Below, in pieces: positions 1-8,698 of a stretch of DNA of 64,000 nucleotides. A program made the position numbers and the translations under genes. Positions within the stretch are counted from its first letter, which is position 1; the number at the start of each line of letters is the position of its first letter. The DNA comes from Hymenobacter perfusus (GTDB taxonomy: Bacteria > Bacteroidota > Bacteroidia > Cytophagales > Hymenobacteraceae): assembly GCF_003944765.1 (NCBI RefSeq), contig NZ_RWIU01000002.1:372001-436000 (forward strand), given 5' to 3'. The notes under the pieces were generated by a model. That model was not told the DNA's origin, did no database searches, and worked only from the letters and a program-made list of their open reading frames with translations.

Positions 1-1204
1 GCACCAGACTGCCATCCTGCGACAACGGGTTGACCACCGCAATCTGCCGCTGCTGAGCGTAGCGGGCCAGAATCTTGGACCCCGACTTGTATACCGGCCC
101 GATGATCAGGTCCATGCCGGCCAGCTCGGGCAGGGCCAGCACCTGTTTGAGCTGGGTGGTATCGGCACCGGTATCGTAGGTGAACAGCTGCACCGGCCGG
201 CCTTCGCGCTGCAAGGAGTCCTGGGCCAGGCGCAGGCCGGCGTACAGGTCCGTCACGAACTGATTTTTGCGCCGCTTCTCCCAGCTCGGGTCGTTGAACT
301 CGAAGGGTAGGAGTACCCCGATGTTGTAGGTGGATTTTTTAGCGGCCTGGGGGCGGGGTGTGTAGCGGGTCCGGTCGAGCTGAAACTGGCTGATAAGCTG
401 GTCGAGCTGGCCTTTGTCGGCCTCGGTGTACCAGCCGCCGTTGGCCAGCTTATCGGCGTAGGCGCGGGCCAGCATGGCTTCCTGGGGGTAGCTTTTGAGC
501 AGGTTCTGGAAAGTGGCTTTGTCCTTAACGCGGGGCAGGTAGGTGGCCTTCATGTTCTCCCGCTCGGTGGTCAGGCGGCCTTCCGGTACCTGGACCAGCA
601 CCCGCAGGGCATTCTCGAAGTCGCCCTGCTCAAACGATACCTGACCCTGCAGGAAAAATGCCTCCGCCAGCGCCGGCCACTGGGCATACTCGCTGCGCAG
701 CAGGTTCAGCATCTGCTCGGCTTCGGCCCACTTCTTGGCGCGGCTGGCGGCTACGGCGTAGAGGTAAGCAGCTTCCGGGGCCTTGGCAAACTTGGTGGCC
801 GGGGCCGTGAGGGGCTCCAGCTCCTGCAGCGCCAGATCGTAGCGCGCTTGGTCTAGCAGGGTTTTACCGTTTTTGTAGCGCACGTTGGGGTCGGTGGAAC
901 CCAGGTTAGCCGGTAGGGGAGGCCCCGTAGGCTTGGGTGCCGCAGAAGTAGCCGGCCGGGTAGGGGTGGGCTTAGCGGGGGCCGTTGGGGCAGGTTTGGG
1001 GGCCGTGGCCGCCGGTTTGGTAGCAGCGGCGGCGGGCTTGGCCGGAGTTGTTGCTGGTCTGGCGGGTGTGCCAGGGGCGGGCTTGCTGGTGGCCGGAGCC
1101 GTGGCGGCGGGTTTCTTGGCAGGTGTCTGCTGAGCCGTAGCAGGCGCGACCAGGCCCAGACCGGCCGAAAAAACAACAGCGGGGAGAAAAGAGGAAAGCC
1201 TCAT
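1..1204 (-). CDS. LpoA-like TPR / periplasmic-binding-fold protein (3' end outside window)
   Basis: The first about 401 residues of a larger exported protein are visible; the C-terminus lies beyond the left edge. It opens with a signal peptide (MRLSSFLPAVV...ATAQ), followed by a roughly 70-residue linker made almost only of Ala, Pro, Lys and Thr. Next come TPR-like helices (around residues 105-230, for example YDLALQELEPL and FENALRVLVQVP) and then the start of a type I periplasmic-binding fold (YNIGVLLPFEF, LIIGPVYKSGS). TPR plus binding fold is the architecture of LpoA, the outer-membrane activator of penicillin-binding protein 1A, and such proteins are often named penicillin-binding protein activator. 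A role in peptidoglycan synthesis is inferred; an amino-acid ABC binding protein is the alternative. No lipobox cysteine is evident. It is divergent from the ABC exporter gene. Confidence 0.75.
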   Translation of the reverse strand, partial: MRLSSFLPAVVFSAGLGLVAPATAQQTPAKKPAATAPATSKPAPGTPARPATTPAKPAAAATKPAATAPKPAPTAPAKPTPTRPATSAAPKPTGPPLPANLGSTDPNVRYKNGKTLLDQARYDLALQELEPLTAPATKFAKAPEAAYLYAVAASRAKKWAEAEQMLNLLRSEYAQWPALAEAFFLQGQVSFEQGDFENALRVLVQVPEGRLTTERENMKATYLPRVKDKATFQNLLKSYPQEAMLARAYADKLANGGWYTEADKGQLDQLISQFQLDRTRYTPRPQAAKKSTYNIGVLLPFEFNDPSWEKRRKNQFVTDLYAGLRLAQDSLQREGRPVQLFTYDTGADTTQLKQVLALPELAGMDLIIGPVYKSGSKILARYAQQRQIAVVNPLSQDGSLV

Positions 1205-1552
1205 AAACCGAGGAGCCAGGGGAAAAGGCGGGAGGAACCACGGAGCCGCAACCGGCGCAACTCACCGGGCAAAGGTACGCAGTTGCGGCGGGGAAGACGT
1301 AGCCCCGCTGCGTCCGGGCGGCTACCGGCGGTTAATTGGAATTATTTTAATCTGGAATTAAGCTGCATTTAACCCGGTCTTAAGTTTAGGCCTGCCGGGC
1401 GGCCGTACCTTTGTCACGGTTGAGCTGCCGTCGATTCAGTGGTCCTACGCAGGTTGTAGAACTTTCCGGTGCGTGGGAGTTATTGAGTTGCTGGCCTGCT
1501 TCCAACTGGCTCTTCGGAGCTGCCTGTTCTGCTTGCCACCACTACTCCCCCT
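1205..1552. other. Divergent intergenic region
   Basis: This 348-base gap separates the LpoA-like gene from the ABC exporter gene. It contains one good plus-strand promoter (see 1384-1413), leaving a leader of about 130 bases before the exporter start. The stretch around 1330-1390 is AT-rich compared with its surroundings. No RNA gene or convincing reading frame is seen. Confidence 0.5.
1384..1413 (+). promoter_or_regulatory. Bacteroidota-type promoter for the exporter operon
   Basis: TACCTTTG at 1406-1413 matches the -7 element TAnnTTTG. TTTA at 1384-1387 lies 18 bases upstream and can serve as the -33 element. It faces the ABC/HlyD/TolC genes. Assignment is by motif and spacing only. Confidence 0.6.
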
Positions 1553-3268
1553 ATGGCCGACCACCCCGAACCCTCCCTCACTCCCGGGCAGCGCCTGCTG
1601 CGCCTGCTGGCGTCTGAGCGCCGCGACATTACCTACTTATACGTGTACGCCGCCCTCACCGGGCTTATCAGCCTGACGCTGCCGCTGGGCGTACAATCCG
1701 TTATCGGCTTCGTGAGCAGCGGCGACGTGAGCACCTCGCTCATCGTGCTCATCGGCTTTATTGTGGTGGGCACGTTTCTGGTAGGCGCGCTGCAGGTAAT
1801 GCAGCTGTACCTGGTAGAGTTTATTCAGCAGCGGCTGTTTGCCCGCATCAGCCTGGATTTTGCCGTCCGCCTGCCCCGCATCCGGACCGAGCAGCTGGAT
1901 GGCCAGTACCTGCCGGAGCTGGTAAACCGCCTGCTTGATACGCCCACGCTGCAAAAAGGCCTTTCCACGCTGCTGGTCGAGTTTTCGGCGGCGGCTTTGC
2001 AGATTTTGTTTGGGTTGATTCTGCTCAGCTTTTATCATCCCATCTTCATTGCGTTCGGCCTGCTGCTGATTGGCTTGCTGGTGCTGATGGTGCGCCTGAC
2101 GGGTGGTGACGGCTTGAAAACCAGTCTGGTAGAATCGAAATACAAGTACCGCGTGGTGGCTTGGCTCGAAGACGTGGCCCGCACGGTGCATACTTTCCGC
2201 CACGGCCAGCGGCAGGAGTTGGCCCTCAGCCGCACCGATGGGCTGGTGCAGGGCTACCTCACGGCGCGGCAAAGTCACTTCCGGGTGCTCCTGACGCAAT
2301 TCTGGGGCTTCGTGGCATTCAAAACGCTCATTACTGCCTCCCTGCTCATCATCGGGTGCTGGCTGCTGATCAGCAAGCAGATCAATATTGGTCAGTTCGT
2401 GGCGGCCGAAATCGTCATCATCCTCATCATCTCGGCCGTGGAGAAGCTGCTGCTCAAGCTGGATGTGGTGTACGACGCCCTGACGTCGCTCGATAAAATC
2501 GGCCATGTGCTGGATCTGCCGGTGCTGACGCCCCACGTGGGCGTGGAGCTGCCGCTGCCCGCTACCAATGCCGGAATACGCGTGGAGCTGCGCCACTTGG
2601 CGTACCAGTACCCCGGCGGCACCAAGCAGCCGGTGCAGGAAGTGTCGCTGACGTTGACCGCCGGGGAGCACCTGGGCTTAGCCGGCACCGATGGCTCGGG
2701 CAAAACTACGCTGCTGCGCATTCTGGCCGGCTTGCTCGACGGCTACACCGGCGTGGTCGCCTACGATGGGTTGGCGCTGCAGGACATTTCCAGCGAGGCC
2801 CTGGGCCGCTACGTGGGCGACAATATTGCGCATCAGCACCTGTTCGACGGCACCCTGCTCCAGAATCTGACCCTTGACCAGCCCCGCGTGAGTGCCGACG
2901 ATGTGGCCTGGGCGCTGGAGCTGGTGGGCCTGCGCGACGACTTCTACAGCCGGCCGCAGGGCCTGAACACGCCCCTGGGTATCGGTACTCCATTTTCCGA
3001 CAGCGTCCGGCAGAAGCTGCTGCTGGCCCGCGCTCTGGTAAGCCGGCCCCGCCTGCTGCTGCTCGATAACTTCCTGCCCGGCGTAGAGCCCGTGGAACGC
3101 CTACGTATTCTGCGCCGTTTGCTCGATGCTGCTCAGCCCTGGACCATTATTCTGGCTTCCAACGACCGCGGCGTACTGGAGCTTTGTCCCCGGCTGGCTC
3201 TGCTGCGCGAAGGCCGTCTAGTGGCCAATGGCTCTTTTGAAGACGTTGCCCCGCAACTCACCCGCTAA
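1553..3268 (+). CDS. ABC exporter, fused permease-ATPase with degenerate ATPase motifs
   Basis: A 571-residue half-transporter of the type I secretion class. Residues about 28-300 hold the transmembrane region (hydrophobic stretches near 30-50, 63-80, 147-180 and 255-295), and about 343-571 the nucleotide-binding domain. There is no N-terminal C39 peptidase domain. Walker A is intact (GTDGSGKT, 378-385). The rest is unusual: Walker B ends LLLLDN, with Asn506 where the catalytic Glu is expected; the signature loop reads FSDSVRQ instead of LSGGQ-like; and the H-loop position carries Asn537 (LASND). It is followed by HlyD and TolC genes, completing an export channel whose substrate is unknown. 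Either hydrolysis is slow or the protein uses atypical chemistry; related Cytophagales proteins may share these changes. Confidence 0.88.
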   Translation: MADHPEPSLTPGQRLLRLLASERRDITYLYVYAALTGLISLTLPLGVQSVIGFVSSGDVSTSLIVLIGFIVVGTFLVGALQVMQLYLVEFIQQRLFARISLDFAVRLPRIRTEQLDGQYLPELVNRLLDTPTLQKGLSTLLVEFSAAALQILFGLILLSFYHPIFIAFGLLLIGLLVLMVRLTGGDGLKTSLVESKYKYRVVAWLEDVARTVHTFRHGQRQELALSRTDGLVQGYLTARQSHFRVLLTQFWGFVAFKTLITASLLIIGCWLLISKQINIGQFVAAEIVIILIISAVEKLLLKLDVVYDALTSLDKIGHVLDLPVLTPHVGVELPLPATNAGIRVELRHLAYQYPGGTKQPVQEVSLTLTAGEHLGLAGTDGSGKTTLLRILAGLLDGYTGVVAYDGLALQDISSEALGRYVGDNIAHQHLFDGTLLQNLTLDQPRVSADDVAWALELVGLRDDFYSRPQGLNTPLGIGTPFSDSVRQKLLLARALVSRPRLLLLDNFLPGVEPVERLRILRRLLDAAQPWTIILASNDRGVLELCPRLALLREGRLVANGSFEDVAPQLTR

Positions 3269-3336
3269 GCCCGCTCCGGGGTGGCTGCCCTGGCTGGCCG
3301 CCCCGCTCTTCCCTCACTGACTAATTCCGCTATCCT

Positions 3337-4731
3337 GTGCCTTTCGCTGAACACCCACTGGAAGAAACCAACCCGCTGACGTCGCGCTTCCGCTCGTTTG
3401 AGCAGGTGCAGACGCCACGCGCCGGCCGCACCGTGGCCCGCTGGCTGGGCGGGTTGGGCATCCTCATCATTCTGGCCGGCTTTCTGCCTTGGACGCAGAA
3501 CATCCGCTCCACCGGCCAGCTCACCACCCTGCGCCCCCAGGACCGCCCCCAAACCGTGCCCAGCACCATTGGCGGCCGGATTAATAAATGGCTGGTGCGG
3601 GAAGGCCAGCGCGTAGCCAAGGGCGATACGCTGGTGCTCATCACCGAAATCAAGGAAAAGTATTTCGACCCCGAGCTGCTGACCCGTACCCGCGAGCAGC
3701 TGGCGGCCAAAATTGCCTCGCTGGAAGAAAACAAGGGCAAAACCGTGGCCCTCGGCGACCAGCAGGTGGCCCTGCGCAGCGGCCTGGCCGTGAGCCTCGA
3801 CAAGGCCCGCAACAAAGTCAGCCAAGCCCGTCTCAAAGTAAACTCCGATGAGGCCGAGCTGCGCGCCGCCAACAACGACTTCAGCATTGCCGAGCAACAG
3901 CTGGCCCGCCAGGAGGCCCTCTACAAGCAGGGCCTCAAGAGCCTGACCGAGCTGGAGCAGCGCCGCCTGAAGTTTCAGGAAAGCACCGCCAAGCGCCAGG
4001 CCGTGGAAAACAAGCTGGGTGCTTCGCGGCAGGAGCTGGTGAATTCCCAGCTGGAGCTGTCATCGTTGCAGGCTGAATATCAGGACAAACTAGCCAAGTC
4101 CGAATCGGACCGCCGCTCGGCCGTGGCCTACCAGTTTGACTCGGAAGGCCAGATTGCCAAGCTACGCAACGAGCTGGCCAACCTCAGCATCCGCTCGGGC
4201 TACTACCACATCACGGCCCCGCAGGACGGTTACGTGGTGCGGGCCCTGAAGGAAGGCCTCGGCGAGATTATCAAGGAAGGCGAAGACATCGTCACCATCA
4301 TGCCTATTGCCCCCGCCCTGGCCGCCGAGCTGTACGTGCAGCCCATGGATATCCCGCTGCTGAGCGTGGGCCGCAAGGTGCGCCTGCAGTTTGATGGGTG
4401 GCCGGCACTGGTATTCAGCGGCTGGCCCGGCACCAGCTTCGGCACCTTCGGGGGCCGGGTGGCGGTCATCGATAATATCGACTCGCAGGGGCAGTACCGT
4501 ATTCTGGTAATTCCCGACCCCGAGCTGGAAGCCTGGCCGAAGCCATTGCGGGTAGGCTCGGGCGTATACGGCTGGGCGTTGCTCGACGACGTGCCCATCT
4601 GGTACGAGCTGTGGCGGCAGCTCAATGGCTTCCCGCCCGATTTCGTGGGTCGCCCGGCCGAATCGGCCAAGAAGGACGCCAAGAAAGCCGCCAAACCCAC
4701 GGGCTCGGCGGAGGAGGAGGAAGCCAAATGA
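3337..4731 (+). CDS. HlyD-family periplasmic adaptor
   Basis: A 464-residue membrane-fusion protein linking the inner-membrane exporter to the outer-membrane channel. One N-terminal transmembrane helix lies near residues 35-50 (LGGLGILIILAGFLPW). It is followed by a biotinyl-lipoyl half motif (VPSTIGGRINKWLVREGQRV), a long alpha-helical coiled-coil hairpin (about 105-285, rich in Glu, Lys, Gln and Ala), then the second lipoyl half (YHITAPQDGYVV) and a beta-barrel domain. The C-terminus is rich in Lys, Ala and Glu. The start is GTG: the frame is closed by TAA just upstream at 3322 and no ATG is near. It lies 68 bases after the ABC gene and overlaps the next gene by 4 bases, so the three are one operon. 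Confidence 0.9.
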   Translation: MPFAEHPLEETNPLTSRFRSFEQVQTPRAGRTVARWLGGLGILIILAGFLPWTQNIRSTGQLTTLRPQDRPQTVPSTIGGRINKWLVREGQRVAKGDTLVLITEIKEKYFDPELLTRTREQLAAKIASLEENKGKTVALGDQQVALRSGLAVSLDKARNKVSQARLKVNSDEAELRAANNDFSIAEQQLARQEALYKQGLKSLTELEQRRLKFQESTAKRQAVENKLGASRQELVNSQLELSSLQAEYQDKLAKSESDRRSAVAYQFDSEGQIAKLRNELANLSIRSGYYHITAPQDGYVVRALKEGLGEIIKEGEDIVTIMPIAPALAAELYVQPMDIPLLSVGRKVRLQFDGWPALVFSGWPGTSFGTFGGRVAVIDNIDSQGQYRILVIPDPELEAWPKPLRVGSGVYGWALLDDVPIWYELWRQLNGFPPDFVGRPAESAKKDAKKAAKPTGSAEEEEAK

Positions 4732-6263
4732 GCCGCTCCTCAGTAGGGATGACCCCCACCTCAGGGCGGAGCCGTCGGAAACTCCTATGGCTTCTGGTGT
4801 GGGCTATAGCCGGGCTGCTGCCGCACTTGGCTACGGCACAGCCCGTAGTCCGGCCCTTGACGCCACCCCTGACCCGGCCTGCCACCAGTATTGCCCCGGC
4901 CGATTCCGGGCAGGTGTTTTCGCTCAACGATTTGCTGACTTACGTGGCCCTGCGGCACCCGGTGGCCCGGCAGGCCGGGCTTCTGCCCGAGCGCGCCCTG
5001 CAGGAAGTACGCTACGCCCGGGGCATGTTCGACCCCACCGCCGCCAGCAAATACTACGGTAAAACCTTCGGCGGCAAAGAGTATTTCCACGACTGGGATT
5101 CGCAGCTGCGGGTGCCCCTCTGGTTCGGGGCTGATGTAAAAGCTGGTTTCGATAGGGGCGTGGGTACCTACATCAACCCCGAGAGCCAGACCTCGCCGGC
5201 CGGCCTGAGCTACCTGGGCCTTTCGGTGCCGCTGGCTCAGGGGCTGCTCATTGATGAGCGCCGTGCCGCCGTGCGCCAGGCGCAGGCACTGCAGGGCTTG
5301 GCCGAAGCCGAGCGGCGCGGGGCCCTCAACAAGCTGCTGCTGCAAGCCGCTAAGGACTACTGGGACTGGAGCCTGAACTACCAGCGGCTGCGGCTACTGG
5401 ACCGCAACGCGGGCCTGGCCAACGTGCGCTTCGAGGCCGTGCGTCAGCGCGTGCTGTTCGGCGACCTGGCCGCCATCGACTCGGTGGAGGCCCTGACGGA
5501 GCTGCAGAACCGGCTGGCCACGCTCAGTCAGGCGCGGGTGCAGTTCCGCAACTCCACGCTGCTGCTTAGCAACTACCTCTGGGACGAGCAGCAGCAGCCC
5601 CGGGAACTGCCCGCCGCCACCCGGCCCCAGGTGCTGCCCGGTCCCGCCGACTGGCGCACCCTGCCGCCCGACTCGGTGGCCCAGCTCAGCCAGCTGGCCC
5701 AGCAGATTCATCCGGAGCTGCAGAAGAGCCGGGCCAAGCTCAGCCAGCTGGGCGTGGAGCGGCGCCTGCTCACCAATAAGCTGCTGCCCAAGCTTTCCGT
5801 CGATTACAACCTGTTGCAGGCCGGCCAGCCCTTCAATCCCGAAAAGCCGGCCAGTCTGAGCGGCGCGTATCTGCAGAACAACTACAAGCTAGGCGTGAGC
5901 TTTGCCTACCCGCTGCTGCTACGCCAGGAGCGCGCCAAGCTCCAGCTGAACCGCCTCAAGCAGCAGGAGCTGCAATTCGATCTGCAGCAGGACACCCGCG
6001 AGATTGAAACCGGTGTGCGCACCGTGGCCAACGAGTGGGAGGCCCTGCGCGAACAGCTGACCCTGCAGGAGCAGGTAGTGCGCAACGCCGAGCGGCTGCG
6101 GACCGGCGAGCAGATCCGTTTCGAGAACGGGGAAAGCTCGGTGTTCCTCATTAACTCCCGCGAAGCCACGTTGGTATCGGCCCGCGTGAAGCTGGCTGAA
6201 CTGCAGGCCAAGTACGCCCAGACCCAAGCCACACTGCGCTGGGCTGCAGGTGGTATCGAGTAG
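4728..6263 (+). CDS. TolC-family outer-membrane channel protein
   Basis: A 511-residue outer-membrane efflux protein. The start was placed at the ATG that overlaps the HlyD stop (ATGA), because an arginine-rich start followed by a hydrophobic core (LLWLLVWAIAGLLPHLATAQ) then gives a normal signal peptide; longer in-frame extensions would bury it. The body has the two long amphipathic helix repeats of TolC proteins, including QVVRNAERLRTGEQIRFENGESSVFLINSRE, the conserved Gly-Glu-Ser segment near the C-terminus, shown here only in part. A purine-rich stretch (GGAGGAGGAGGAAG) inside the HlyD gene may help translational coupling. It completes the tripartite exporter. A REP-like hairpin follows its stop. 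Confidence 0.9.
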   Translation: MSRSSVGMTPTSGRSRRKLLWLLVWAIAGLLPHLATAQPVVRPLTPPLTRPATSIAPADSGQVFSLNDLLTYVALRHPVARQAGLLPERALQEVRYARGMFDPTAASKYYGKTFGGKEYFHDWDSQLRVPLWFGADVKAGFDRGVGTYINPESQTSPAGLSYLGLSVPLAQGLLIDERRAAVRQAQALQGLAEAERRGALNKLLLQAAKDYWDWSLNYQRLRLLDRNAGLANVRFEAVRQRVLFGDLAAIDSVEALTELQNRLATLSQARVQFRNSTLLLSNYLWDEQQQPRELPAATRPQVLPGPADWRTLPPDSVAQLSQLAQQIHPELQKSRAKLSQLGVERRLLTNKLLPKLSVDYNLLQAGQPFNPEKPASLSGAYLQNNYKLGVSFAYPLLLRQERAKLQLNRLKQQELQFDLQQDTREIETGVRTVANEWEALREQLTLQEQVVRNAERLRTGEQIRFENGESSVFLINSREATLVSARVKLAELQAKYAQTQATLRWAAGGIE

Positions 6264-6282
6264 CGCACTAGCGTGAACTGTA

Positions 6283-6323
6283 CGTCCCGGTCCGGCGGCT
6301 GTAAGCTGTCGGGCCGGTTGTCG
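6283..6323. repeat. REP-like palindromic element (single copy A)
   Basis: The copy begins CGTCCCGGTCCGGCGGCT and folds back through AGCTGTCGGGCCGG. The same core recurs at 52204, 52350, 55211, 59093 and 59238. It sits 19 bases after the TolC stop codon. Confidence 0.75.
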
Positions 6324-6449
6324 TTTGAGGCCATCTAAATGATACCGGAGTAGCAGTAACTGGCAACGCACAACTGGCAACAGGGTGAGCACACCAAACA
6401 GGGCAACCCGCCGTTATCATCGGCGGTTAAAAATTCCGTACTTGTGCAT

Positions 6450-7145
6450 ATGCCGATGTCCGTTGCTGCCTTGTCTTTGCCCCAACTGCGCCAGCGCCTG
6501 AACCTGCTACTGGTGCTGGGCGCGTCGCTCACGCTGAGCGTGGTGCTGATTACCTTCCGCGTATTCCTGACGCACAAGATTTCCTTCGTCTTTCTGCTCT
6601 GGAACCTGTTTCTGGCTCTGATTCCGTTCGGGCTGAGCACCATGCTGGGGTTGTCGGCGGGGAAGTTGCGGGCGCGGGTGCTGCTGCCGGTGGGGGCGGC
6701 CTGGCTGCTGTTCTTCCCGAACGCGCCCTACATCCTCACCGACCTGTTTCACCTGGAGCCCCGCGCCGGCGTGCCCTATTGGTACGATCTGGCCCTGATT
6801 CTGAGTTGCGCTTGGAACGGGCTGATGCTGGCCTACGCCTCCCTCACCGATATGCAGCAGCTGGTAGCGCGCCGCCTGGGCGCGGGGGCGGGCTGGGCTT
6901 TTGCCACGGTGGCTCTGCTGCTAAGCAGCTTCGGCATTTACCTGGGCCGCTTCCTGCGCTTCAATAGCTGGGATATCCTTACCAACCCCGTCACGCTGTT
7001 TTATGATATTGTGAGCCGGTTGCTGCACCCGGCCGCGCACCGGGGCACCTGGGGCGTTACGCTGCTCTATGGCGTGTTTCTACTGCTGGGCTACGCCACC
7101 GTGCGGCTGCTGGGCCGGCTGGGAGAGGAGCGGGAAGCGGCATAA
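6450..7145 (+). CDS. DUF1361 integral membrane protein
   Basis: A protein of about 231 residues with roughly six transmembrane helices. It carries the segments that mark DUF1361: WLLFFPNAPYILTDLFHL near the middle and YWYDLALILSCAWNGLML after it, then GIYLGRFLRFNSWD. Function is unknown for the family. The start is uncertain: GTG at 6444, ATG at 6450 and ATG at 6456 are all in frame and close together; the first ATG was chosen. It lies between the exporter operon and dgt, with no sign of co-transcription with the former because a REP-like hairpin intervenes. Confidence 0.82.
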   Translation: MPMSVAALSLPQLRQRLNLLLVLGASLTLSVVLITFRVFLTHKISFVFLLWNLFLALIPFGLSTMLGLSAGKLRARVLLPVGAAWLLFFPNAPYILTDLFHLEPRAGVPYWYDLALILSCAWNGLMLAYASLTDMQQLVARRLGAGAGWAFATVALLLSSFGIYLGRFLRFNSWDILTNPVTLFYDIVSRLLHPAAHRGTWGVTLLYGVFLLLGYATVRLLGRLGEEREAA

Positions 7146-7184
7146 CCAACGGCGGCTGGCATAGCGTATATCGGCCTACCCTGC

Positions 7185-7191
7185 TACCTTG
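7185..7191 (+). promoter_or_regulatory. Possible -7 element for dgt
   Basis: TACCTTG is one base short of the TAnnTTTG -7 consensus. Transcription from it would begin near 7197, too close to the ATG at 7200 for a normal leader, which supports the ATG at 7239 as the true start. Confidence 0.35.
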
Positions 7192-7238
7192 CCCGCCCTA
7201 TGCTGCACCTCACCCCCGACGAGAATTCTCCCACCCCG

Positions 7239-8630
7239 ATGAGCTGGCCGCGCCTGCTCAGCCGCCGCCGCTACCCCGAGCAGCCCCAACTCCACGTTGT
7301 CACGGATGCGCCGCCGGTGCGCGGAGCCTTCGTGCAGGATTACGACCGGGTGGTGTTCAGCTCGGCCTTCCGACGGCTGCAGCGCAAAACCCAGGTGATG
7401 CCGCTGCCCGAAACCGACTTCGTGCATACCCGCCTCACCCACGCCCTCGAAACAGCCAGTGTGGGCCGCTCCCTGGGCCGCCTCGGAGGCCGGCTGCTAC
7501 TGGAGGAAAGTGAGGAACTCGCCGCCCAGCTCCCGCACCTGGATAGCGACTTCGGCGACATTGTGGCCGCCGCCTGTCTGGTTCACGATATCGGTAACCC
7601 GCCCTTCGGTCATTCCGGTGAGGATGCTATTTCGGCGTACTTCCGCAGCAGTGCCGCCGAGCCTTTCGTGCGGATGCTCACGCCCGCCCAGCGCGCCGAT
7701 TTGCAGCAGTTTGAGGGCAACGCGGCAGGTTTCCGGGTGCTCACCCACACCTACGCGGCCCACAGCAGCGGCTCGGCTGGCCTGGGGCTGACTTACGCCA
7801 CGCTGGGGGCGTTCCTGAAGTACCCCCGGCCTTCAATAAGCGACGAAACTACCCTCACCGGCGGTATCAGTGAGCAGCGGTATGGTTACTTCCAGACCGA
7901 AGCCCCGCGCTTTCGGGAAGTGGCCCGCGAGCTGGGCCTGCTGGCCCGGTCAGCCACGCCCGATGCTGATGTCGAGGCTACCGCGTTCTGCCGACACCCG
8001 CTGGCGTTTCTGGTAGAGGCCGCCGATGACATCTGCTACCGCATCATTGATCTGGAAGACGGGCTGCGGCTGGGACTGATTCCGGCCGCCGAAGGGCTGG
8101 GCCTGCTGCGCGAGCTGCTGGGCGACGCGCCCAATCGCCAGGGTTCGGTGGAGTGGCGCGACTGGCGCGAGGAGCTGGGTTACCTGCGCGCGCGCCTCAT
8201 CAACCGACTGGTGCAGCAGACGGCCCGCCTGTTTGCTGACCGCGCCGCCGCCCTGCTACGCGGCCACGCCGATGAGCCGCTGGTGCAGCAGCTGGACTGC
8301 TGGCCGCAGCTGCAGGAAATCGGGCGGCTCACGCGGTACTACCTCTACGAAAGCCGGCCGGTGCTCGAAATTGAGGCCGCCGGGTTCGAGGTGCTGGCGG
8401 GCCTGCTGCACGCCTTCCTGCACGCCACCTTCGACCCGCAGCAGAGTCCCCGTTCCCGCAAGCTGCTACAACTGCTGCCGGCGCAGTTTCGGGCCGTGGG
8501 GCCGCAGCAGGAAGCCACACCCTACGAGCAGATTATCCTGCTTACCGATTACATTGGTGGCCTGACGGATGAAAATGCGCTGAGTCTGTTCCGGACCATT
8601 CACGGAACAGACCTGCCCGGCCGCCTGTAA
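7239..8630 (+). CDS. dgt: Deoxyguanosinetriphosphate triphosphohydrolase (dGTPase)
   Basis: An HD-domain enzyme of 463 residues that hydrolyses dGTP to deoxyguanosine and triphosphate, trimming the purine dNTP pool. The metal-binding HD signature is clear: RLTHALETASVGRSLG, then AACLVHDIGNPPFGHSGEDA, and later AADDICYRIIDLEDG. The start was moved 13 codons inside the longest frame to MSWPRLLSRRRY, because Bacteroidota homologues begin with this kind of M-x-W-x-x-L-L-S motif and because a promoter-like TACCTTG lies only 9 bases before the upstream ATG. Product length is normal for the family. Confidence 0.92.
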   Translation: MSWPRLLSRRRYPEQPQLHVVTDAPPVRGAFVQDYDRVVFSSAFRRLQRKTQVMPLPETDFVHTRLTHALETASVGRSLGRLGGRLLLEESEELAAQLPHLDSDFGDIVAAACLVHDIGNPPFGHSGEDAISAYFRSSAAEPFVRMLTPAQRADLQQFEGNAAGFRVLTHTYAAHSSGSAGLGLTYATLGAFLKYPRPSISDETTLTGGISEQRYGYFQTEAPRFREVARELGLLARSATPDADVEATAFCRHPLAFLVEAADDICYRIIDLEDGLRLGLIPAAEGLGLLRELLGDAPNRQGSVEWRDWREELGYLRARLINRLVQQTARLFADRAAALLRGHADEPLVQQLDCWPQLQEIGRLTRYYLYESRPVLEIEAAGFEVLAGLLHAFLHATFDPQQSPRSRKLLQLLPAQFRAVGPQQEATPYEQIILLTDYIGGLTDENALSLFRTIHGTDLPGRL

Positions 8631-8698
8631 GCGGTGAGCATTTGGCATAGCATATTTTACCCGGAAGCCATTCGTTCTCCTTATCAGGTAGCCGTCGG

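Noticed and set aside
853..1176. Proline-rich open frames over the Ala/Pro/Lys linker of the left-edge gene.
   Set aside because: They arise in other frames of the GC-rich linker; the in-frame protein has a signal peptide and domains on both sides.
1637..2671. A 344-codon open frame antisense to the ABC exporter.
   Set aside because: It has low-complexity His/Gln/Arg composition and no family pattern; the true gene covers it fully.
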